From Stentor roeselii (lineage: Eukaryota; Ciliophora; Heterotrichea; Heterotrichida; Stentoridae): DNA of 64,000 nt. Numbering within the stretch: position 1 is the stretch's first letter; each line of letters begins with the position of its first letter. The notes under the pieces are model-generated. The model was not told where the DNA came from. It did no database searches and was given only the letters and a program-made list of their open reading frames with translations. Shown here piece after piece: positions 57,616 through 64,000 of this stretch. The DNA is taken from contig RSEH01000195.1 of NCBI GenBank assembly GCA_006503475.1, positions 26,844-90,843 of the forward strand, given 5' to 3'. The position numbers and the translations under genes are program-made.

Positions 57616-58653
57616 TTAAACAATAGGATATCCCGGTGTCATGTTCACACCACAAACTCCATTTCCAGTAGTAATCGCAATCTGAAGGTATCCAGACATT
57701 CCCCAGCTCGTTCCCCAAGAGTTCTTAATAATCCAGAAAGGAGTAGACCCAGTAGTATCATATCCAACAGCCAACACATCATGATCCAAGTTAGTTCCAC
57801 ATCCTGAAGTGATAGTTCCGCTTATGTAATTCTGCCAAGCAGCTTGATCAGCTTCTACCGACACCGAAGTGGGTTGTTGAGCGACTGCGCTTTGAAGAGC
57901 TGTCGGGTTATTTGCGGGCACGTCATATTTGGCACTGATACTTGCGCTGAACTGTGAAGCTTTGGATGTATTACAAACTCCATTCTTCGCAGTGTAAGGA
58001 TAATTACTTTCAGATGTGATTCCTTTGTTCGCAATAACATAGCTATAAGCTCGTCGATAGTCACCTCCTCCACATCCGAAATTTGCATATTTCCTGGAAC
58101 AGTCCATAAGTTGTTGTTCACTCAAAGTAACCATAGTGTGTCCAGCAAGGATCCATGCACTTTCAATACCTCCAGTGGCAGAGAAAGCCCAACAGCTTCC
58201 ACATTGGCCTTGGTCTTTGACAGGGGTGACGACTCCTTTGGTCCTCCAGTCAACTTGAGTCGGGGCAGTTAATTTGGCTTCAAAAGGTTCTTCTTCCAAG
58301 GTTTTAGGAATCGGCTTAGGTGACAGGTACATTGATTTGAACTCAGCTGGGGTCAAGTCGGTGAAAGGAGTCATACCTAAGACGATTGTTGAAGGCTTGG
58401 AGTTCTGAATGCGGATGAAGGCCATGTTGTCTCTGAAGACGTTAAAACGAGTTTGGTAGTCTGATTGAGAGTAAGACTTAGAAAACATGAAAATGTAGTC
58501 TTTGAATTCACTCTCTTCGGCTTCAATGAGTGAAACCATTGGAGAGTGAGAAGAAGATGATGAACAGACGTAGATTACACCTACGAGTAAAAGAGAACTA
58601 ATCAGAACCTTCGCTAAATTTTTTTTCTTGTTTTCGGATTTCTCAATCAACAT
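57616..58653 (-). CDS. Cathepsin L-like papain-family cysteine protease, membrane-anchored proenzyme (345 aa)
   Basis: Residues about 14-31 are a hydrophobic signal or type II anchor (AKVLISSLLLVGVIYVC). An I29 inhibitor prodomain covers about 48-105 (YSQSDYQTRFNVFRDNMAFI). The mature C1A peptidase starts near APTQVDWRTKG and has C154 (QGQCGSCWAFS), H291 (LDHDVLAVGY; family usually LDHAV) and N311 (IIKNSWGTSWG), plus GCGGG. All catalytic residues are present. Expected role: lysosomal or phagosomal protein digestion. A near-copy lies at 63318 to the window end. Confidence 0.93.
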   Translation of the reverse strand: MLIEKSENKKKNLAKVLISSLLLVGVIYVCSSSSSHSPMVSLIEAEESEFKDYIFMFSKSYSQSDYQTRFNVFRDNMAFIRIQNSKPSTIVLGMTPFTDLTPAEFKSMYLSPKPIPKTLEEEPFEAKLTAPTQVDWRTKGVVTPVKDQGQCGSCWAFSATGGIESAWILAGHTMVTLSEQQLMDCSRKYANFGCGGGDYRRAYSYVIANKGITSESNYPYTAKNGVCNTSKASQFSASISAKYDVPANNPTALQSAVAQQPTSVSVEADQAAWQNYISGTITSGCGTNLDHDVLAVGYDTTGSTPFWIIKNSWGTSWGMSGYLQIAITTGNGVCGVNMTPGYPIV

Positions 58654-60364
58654 TTTTATTAGAAAAAATTCACCAGGTGTAGAGAAAATGAAGATTCTAG
58701 GTATAATAATTTTATCTATTCGGCCTCTTCTTATTCATAAATATTACTAAAGTAGATTCTTATCGATATTCAAAAGCTGACCACGTCTTATCGACTTTTT
58801 ATCATTTTTTTCAACGAAATTCTGTATAAACATTTTCAGCTCTTTTCTTTCTTTGACAACTTCTGGGTAGCTGAGTACTTTATATCATGAATTTTCAAGC
58901 ATTTGATTAATTTCCGATGCCTTTGCAAAATTTTTTTCTCAAATCTTTCTTACTTTAATACAAGCGTCGAAGATTTTCTAAAGATCTTATTGAGCTACAT
59001 TTTGTAAGGGTTTCTTGTATAGTTAAAGATTCTTTGTTTATTAATATGATGTGTGATTTTAGTGACTCGAAAACTGAAAAACGTGGAAAAAGTTGTAGTT
59101 GAGTTTTTGTTTTAAGATCATAAGTCAATGAAATTATTACTTGTTTAATTAGAACTGCTGGTTGACCTGCTCTTTATCTGAAGACTACTCGGAAATTTTG
59201 AAAACTGGATTGAAGCGTTTACTGATTTGATGTCAAATGAAAAAATTATAAACTGAAGGGAACTCCTCAAAACCGTTTATTGAGATTTGAGTCTAGCCCA
59301 AATCACTTCAATTGAATAATAACGCACCTGCTATTAGGCCAAACTTGAATCTTATAGAACTAAAGAGTAATAAAAGATCTCATATATTAAAATTCGAATT
59401 AAAATTATATCACATGACCACAGGCTGGCATTATTTAGGCCTAACAAGGATGATAATTTTCATTGATTTTGATAAATCTAAAACACTAATGTTTGGAGTG
59501 AATATCTTGATTAAAGAGCGAATGACTAAAAATTTAAGAAATTGTGATATATGATAGAAATATGGATTGAATTGGTAGTCCTTCATTCGGTGTGAGCCCA
59601 GTTACTAATGAATTCTTATAAAATGCAACAAGATAATAACTACTTTATGTAGTTCACAATGAATTAGAAACACCAAATAAGTTTGAGTATATTGAAAGCA
59701 GTCAATTCAAAATAAATAATAATCAAATACCTACTATGTTTTCGTAAAAATGTATCACGGCACTTCTTTAGTCGAATTCAGTGCAATCCACTGGAATCAG
59801 ATTTAAAATTACATATACAACAAAAATTTCATTGAAATAGCAATTCTAGTAGCTAGAATTGTTTCCTCTTAGAAGTGCACATCTAAATTTAAATTGGCAT
59901 TTAAGTTTTAATAAAGATTTAGATTTATTTTTTCTGTATTACAAAGCTATATAAGGTTAAAAAAATTTTTTTAATATCTATCCAAAAGTGACTATTTAAC
60001 TTGAAATAATTTTAGTAGACCTTCAAGAGTATTCTAGCATCGAAGAGGTTAATGAGGTCTTGTATTATAGTATGTTCTTCGCGGATGAACTACGAACTTA
60101 GCCTATGGAGTATTGTTTTTGGAACCTATCTTGATAAAGTTCAAGAAGAGGCTAATATGAAGGATTTTGTATGCAAAATGTTATGAATTGAGTAAGAAAG
60201 ATTATCCATTCTTCATAAAGACATCACTTTGATTACAGTTTTAACATACTGAATGAAAATTCAAACCATCATGAAAGTCTCAACCTCAATCTCAAACATC
60301 TTAACCCCTGCTCTAAATCCAACCCTAAAACGAAGTAAATCAATAAATCTCATTATTTAAATAC
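58654..60364. other. 1.7-kb AT-rich gene-poor region
   Basis: It separates cathepsin L and VAP genes. An 80-codon open frame at 59312-59554 has AT-rich codons and no good start, and I do not call it a gene. A coding-like decayed stretch is at 60000-60245. No tRNA boxes or repeats seen. Confidence 0.45.
60000..60245 (+). pseudogene. Possible decayed coding fragment
   Basis: From 60000 the frame reads LEIILVDLQEYSSIEEVNEV then LYYSMFFADELRT before a TAG. A second frame reads EPILIKFKKRLI, TGA, RILYAKCYELSKKDYPFFIK then TSL and TGA. The composition and alternation suggest a gene broken by stops and a frameshift. I recognise no family, and chance is possible. Confidence 0.25.
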
Positions 60365-60946
60365 TTAATTGAAGAATACCGGAAAGACCAAACCAAAAAA
60401 TACTCCACTAGCGAAAGTAAGAATGCCATGCAGGTAAGAAAATTCCCGATCATGCTCGCAATTATGCTTTAAAGTTTTAATTCTACAAGTTTTCAGCTCC
60501 TCAATAACTTCACTGAGTGATTCTTCAAGTCTGGAGTTTTCTTCATTCAAAGTCTCCAAAGAGTTATTTTCATTAAAAGTATTCAGGCAAACTCTCAGCT
60601 TCGATTTCTGAAAGTTTTTCGGGCCCTGCCAAATTTTATCTAAATTCGAGTTTTCATCAACTTTTTGACCTAAAATCATAAAACTGTGATTTTCTTCAAT
60701 CTTCTGTCCTCTCAGATTCACTTTTAAATGCTGCACTTGACCTATTTTCACGACTCCGCGACTTGGAGATACCAGGTAAAATTTTGGAGCGTTGGATTTT
60801 ACCTTGAAGGCAACATCGCTGTCAGAAGTGTTTTTTATTTTTATTATTGCTGGAGAATCGATTTTACTTGCCTCGAAGTAAAGCTTTTCGGGAGGATCTA
60901 ATGAGAAAAGGTTGGATATGTTCAGAGTTGGGCTGCTAATTTCCAT
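60365..60946 (-). CDS. VAP-like MSP-domain ER contact-site protein (193 aa)
   Basis: An MSP domain covers residues about 10-120 (FSLDPPEKLYFEASKIDSPA, IKNTSDSDVAFKVKSNAPKF, YLVSPSRGVVKIGQ). A coiled coil follows at about 125-160 (LETLNEENSRLEESLSEVIE), then a C-terminal membrane anchor at about 172-191 (ILTFASGVFFGLVFPVFF). This is the domain order of VAP-A/VAP-B/Scs2, tail-anchored ER proteins that bind FFAT-motif partners at membrane contact sites, including lipid-transfer proteins. Length is a little under the usual 230-260. Confidence 0.87.
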   Translation of the reverse strand: MEISSPTLNISNLFSLDPPEKLYFEASKIDSPAIIKIKNTSDSDVAFKVKSNAPKFYLVSPSRGVVKIGQVQHLKVNLRGQKIEENHSFMILGQKVDENSNLDKIWQGPKNFQKSKLRVCLNTFNENNSLETLNEENSRLEESLSEVIEELKTCRIKTLKHNCEHDREFSYLHGILTFASGVFFGLVFPVFFN

Positions 60947-61478
60947 TTTTATAAGTATCTATATCGATATTTTATTTATATTGTCCGGTTTTGGCATTTT
61001 TTCATATTTGAATATAGGCTTTTGATAAGTTTCAGGAATTTTTACTTTGAGAGAAATTTTTAGGATTTTTTGGTTATTTTGGATTGTCTGGTAGAGGAGA
61101 ATGCTATATAATATAGATTTGAAGAATTTGAAATAGTTTTTATTGAGATAATCACTGTTGATAATCCAGTCACTGGTAAATAATCAGTATCATACATTTT
61201 CTAAAGTTCCTGATTAAACGTTTCAAAAGAATAAACACCCTAATTTTAAATATTTTAGGTAAGATAAATAACAAAAATTGAATTTGTAAGCTTTTAGCTA
61301 CTCTTCCTATTCAAAATCCTAAAAAATATTATTATATCAGATCCGATCTCGAAAAAGATATTACGATAAATTTAAAAATGAAAATAATTTCTATCCACAC
61401 ATCAATACACTGTCATCATCTTAGCTTTAATCTTCCTACTTCCATACTTCTATATCATTATTCTTGATATTTTCAAGC
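60947..61478. other. 530-bp AT-rich divergent intergenic region
   Basis: It lies between the starts of the VAP and PX genes. No coding-like ORF or recognisable element. It presumably holds both promoters. Confidence 0.4.
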
Positions 61479-63005
61479 ATGGAACGTCGTTTGAGTATTT
61501 CGATCTTAAATACTGAATCACGTTCAAAAGGTTTTTTCAGTCGATCCTTTACAGTAACTTCTACAAAGGTTTATCAGATAAAGACAGTTATTGACTTTAC
61601 GGATAGTTTTTTCTGTCACAAGAGGTATTCAGAACTGCTAGAATTTTCTGAATTCTTAGCCCCATATATCCTCAAATACGGACTCCCACCAATAGAATTC
61701 CCAAAAAAATATCTAAACCCATCAAAATCCATCATCGAAGACCGGAAACAAAAACTTCAAACCTGGCTTCAATCCCTATCCAAATGTCCAAAGTTCAACA
61801 AAAAGCTCTGCAAGTTCCTAAACATCAGCACTCAAATCCTTTCAAAAGCCGATGAAGACCTTCACCCAGACGATTTATACACACGAGAATTCATCAACCT
61901 TCTCGAAAACGACTCAAACCAAAAGCTCAGCATTTTAAAAATCTTCTCAATGAAATTTTTGGCGCGTCGAAGAAAAGTCAACAGCGAAAGTATCAAAAAG
62001 CTTCTGAAATCTTTACTTCCTCTTTGCAATAAAGAGATTTTTTCAGGAATCGTGCTTGACTTACTGTTAAAAATGATGAGTCGAGAGTATTTTTCAGCAA
62101 GTGCTGCTATTTTACATGAATTTTGTGAAATGCCTGTTAATGATTTGAAGATAATGAATTTAGATGAAGTCTTGGTCAATGATCGATGTGGTCGAAGTCT
62201 TGCTCTTGCTTTGTTGAAAGAACTGAAAAGTGGGAATCCTATGATCGACTTGCTTGAAGTTGTAAGTTTTATTTAGCTGAACCAAAATCAGCAGGCCTTG
62301 TCAATTTTCCTGAACTGGAGTAATACTGTACTTACTCCGAAGATTAAAACTTCTGCTTCTGTCGATGCTTTGTGGTCTGTATTGTATTCTAATGATAAGT
62401 TTAGAATATCGTTTAGGTCGAATGTGAATCAACTTGATCTGGATATCAATTTGAGTATCACTTCGGATAAGTCGACTTTGTTGGACCTGATCACGAATCC
62501 ATCAGACCGTCAGAAATGGGACTTAAAAATTAAATCAATGAAATCCGAATCAAAACTCTGCAATTTTGAACTGATTCACAGACGAAAAGTGTTTAAAGTT
62601 CAATCAGAAGTAACCATCGAGTCATTCGATTCTTACTCAAAAGTGGCCTTTTCAGACATAAGCAACTTTGGACTGAGCTCATCTTATTGCATTGAGCAAG
62701 AATTTTCAGAGAAACAAGATGAAAGTTTTTACCCTTCAGAAAATAAAACTTGTGCCACGGCAGGAAGTTGCAAATTATTCGATGACGTTGAAAGATTCAA
62801 GGTGCTTATGAGAATTACTTGCAAGGGAAGCGCGATGAATGTCTTTCGAGATGACGTCATTCATGAAAGCAAGGAACTTGTTAAAAGCATTAAAAGATTC
62901 GTGCTTTTGGCTGAAAATATCGAAGTGGAAGATGAAGATCTTGATGATAATGATCTTGACTCTGCATGTTCCAGAAAACTTCTGAACAGGTCGGTATTAT
63001 TTTAA
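61479..63005 (+). CDS. PX-domain protein with START-like C-terminus, one 15-nt intron (503 aa)
   Basis: Exons 61479-62261 and 62277-63005 join across a 15-nt intron at 62262-62276. Residues about 12-120 resemble a PX domain (YQIKTVIDFTDSFFCHKRYS then ELLEFSEFL, and LPPIEFPKK), which binds phosphoinositides. The C-terminal half (about 280-480) resembles a START-like lipid-binding domain (LLDLITNPSDRQKWDLKIKS). The middle is helical. The combination suggests a membrane-recruited lipid-binding protein; the START assignment is tentative. The first exon's ATG is taken at 61479 (MERRLSISIL), since an upstream frame starts only with TTG. Confidence 0.7.
62262..62276 (+). other. 15-nt spliceosomal intron
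   Basis: It reads GTAAGTTTTATTTAG. Retained, it ends the frame at TAG; removed, it joins LLEV to LNQNQQALS. It has A at position 10. Confidence 0.85.
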
Positions 63006-63051
63006 TGATTTCATAGATGGAGGATTAGGGTTTTCATATTATTTTCAAATA

Positions 63052-63276
63052 ATGGAAGAAATTACTAGTGAAATTTTGGATGTTGACTTCAGTTTTAAGA
63101 ATACTCATCATCTTAGTAAAACCAGAAACCTTTCACTTCGTAAAGATAGAATTCTAATAAGCAGCGATAAAAAAGACTTAAGACATTATTCAATGAGAAC
63201 ATCCTTCGCATTCAATTCTTATTACTCAAAAAGACGAGAAGTTGATTTCAGGTCATCTCGACTTTTATGGTGGTAA
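63052..63276 (+). CDS. Small hypothetical basic protein (74 aa)
   Basis: ATG with context AAATAATGGAAG opens 74 codons ending in TAA. The product starts acidic and becomes basic with many Ser and Arg, ending RRLLWW-like (SSRLLWW). No domain recognised. It starts 46 bp after the PX gene and ends 41 bp before the cathepsin copy's stop. The good start context favours a real gene, but its length is short. Confidence 0.42.
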   Translation: MEEITSEILDVDFSFKNTHHLSKTRNLSLRKDRILISSDKKDLRHYSMRTSFAFNSYYSKRREVDFRSSRLLWW

Positions 63277-63317
63277 TTAAACCAACTGCCTAGAAAACCT
63301 AAATAACTTAACTAACC

Positions 63318-64000
63318 TTAAACAATAGGATATCCCGGTGTCATGTTCACACCACAAACTCCATTTCCAGTAGTAATCGCAATTTGAAGGTATCCAGACA
63401 TTCCCCAGCTCGTTCCCCAAGAGTTCTTAATAATCCAGAAAGGAGTAGACCCAGTAGTATCATATCCAACAGCCAACACATCATGATCCAAGTTAGTTCC
63501 ACATCCTGAAGTGATTGTTCCGCTTCTGTAATTCTGCCAAGCAGCTTGATCAGCTTCTACAGACACCGAAGTGGGTTGTTGAGCGACTGCACTTTGAAGA
63601 GCTGTCGGGTTATTCGCGGGCACGTCATATTTGGAACTGATGCTTGCGCTTACCTGTGAAGCTTTGGACGTATTACAAACTCCATTCTTCGCAGTGTAAG
63701 GATAATTACTTTCAGATGTTATTCCTTTATTTGCAATAACATAGCTAAAAGCTTGTCGGTAGAATCCTCCTCCACATCCAACATTTCCATATTTCCTGGA
63801 ACAGTCTACAAGTTGTTGTTCACTCAAAGTGACCATAGTGTGTCCAGCAAGGATCCAAGCACTTTCAATTGCTCCAGTGGCAGAGAAAGCCCAGCAGCTT
63901 CCACATTGGCCTTGGTCTTTGATAGGGGTGACGACTCCTTTGGTCCTCCAGTCAACTTGAGTCGGGGCAGTTAATTTGGCTTCAAAAGGTTCTTCTTCCA
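63318..64000 (-). CDS. Second cathepsin L-like gene, 5' end beyond the window (partial)
   Basis: The frame is open from 63318 to the window edge and matches the gene at 57616-58653 in register. In the last 172 residues I count nine differences (about 95% identity), clustered around GCGGGxYRxAxS. The part at 63837-64000 continues through QGQCGSCWAFS and APTQVDW back into the prodomain-side residues EEEPFEAKL. All active-site residues inside the window are intact. The DNA beside the stop is also nearly identical, so the copies are recent or kept similar by gene conversion. Confidence 0.92.
   Translation of the reverse strand, partial: EEEPFEAKLTAPTQVDWRTKGVVTPIKDQGQCGSCWAFSATGAIESAWILAGHTMVTLSEQQLVDCSRKYGNVGCGGGFYRQAFSYVIANKGITSESNYPYTAKNGVCNTSKASQVSASISSKYDVPANNPTALQSAVAQQPTSVSVEADQAAWQNYRSGTITSGCGTNLDHDVLAVGYDTTGSTPFWIIKNSWGTSWGMSGYLQIAITTGNGVCGVNMTPGYPIV

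Noticed and set aside
59312-59554. 80-codon open frame in the third desert
   Set aside because: It begins with TTG; its first ATG is internal, its codons are AT-rich and it has no recognisable domain. It is probably a chance frame or relic.

Overview
The window looks like macronuclear DNA of a heterotrich ciliate, most probably a Stentor species. Three observations support this. Genes are packed with spacers of about 10 to 40 bp and occur on both strands. The only introns I find are exactly 15 nt long, with GT at one end and AG at the other. The standard genetic code fits: TAA, TAG and a few TGA codons end the genes, and no TGA interrupts a conserved domain. Ciliary and ciliate-type families are present (SAXO, TTLL5, TBCE, P4-ATPase/guanylyl cyclase fusions). 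Assignment to genus is inference. Intergenic DNA is very AT-rich. I saw no tRNA, rRNA, transposase, CRISPR array or telomere. Layout: 1-84 is the 3' end of a membrane-protein gene, then an AT-rich stretch with a 100-bp tandem duplication. 800-9096 holds small unknown genes, a TLC-domain protein, eIF3c and a large cysteine-rich membrane protein. 9097-11806 is a gene-poor desert. 11807-15133 carries a WD40 protein, tubulin cofactor E and a SAXO-like microtubule protein. 15436-29362 carries the first P4-ATPase/guanylyl cyclase fusion, a LITAF-like zinc-ribbon gene, a TTLL5-like glutamylase and an ordinary P4 flippase. 29389-34324 has coiled-coil genes, an RNF5-like E3 ligase, a choline/ethanolamine phosphotransferase and a REEP5/Yop1 protein. 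After a second desert (34325-36371), 36372-45308 has the second P4-ATPase/cyclase, an ankyrin/FYVE-like protein and an unknown gene. 45676-55149 has PDK1, an mL45/Tim44-like protein, a class II DYRK, a twin CX9C protein, phosphoglycerate mutase, an acylated small protein, a coiled-coil protein, a shortened exosome subunit and a TKL-like kinase. 56110-64000 has an unknown multipass protein, two nearly identical cathepsin L genes, a VAP protein, a PX/START-like protein and two further AT-rich gaps. The most notable content is the set of three related P4-ATPase-type genes. The P4 gene at 26027 keeps the DKTGT phosphorylation motif. The two cyclase fusions carry degraded pump motifs: DKSGV in one and GKSGV, without the aspartate, in the other. 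Their paired cyclase domains keep complementary halves of one active site. Many neighbours act on membranes or phosphoinositides (flippase, CEPT, REEP, VAP, PX, FYVE-like, PDK1), but I see no evidence that gene order here reflects a shared pathway. Eight 15-nt introns share an invariant A at position 10. Several divergent gene pairs have start codons only 11 to 17 bp apart.
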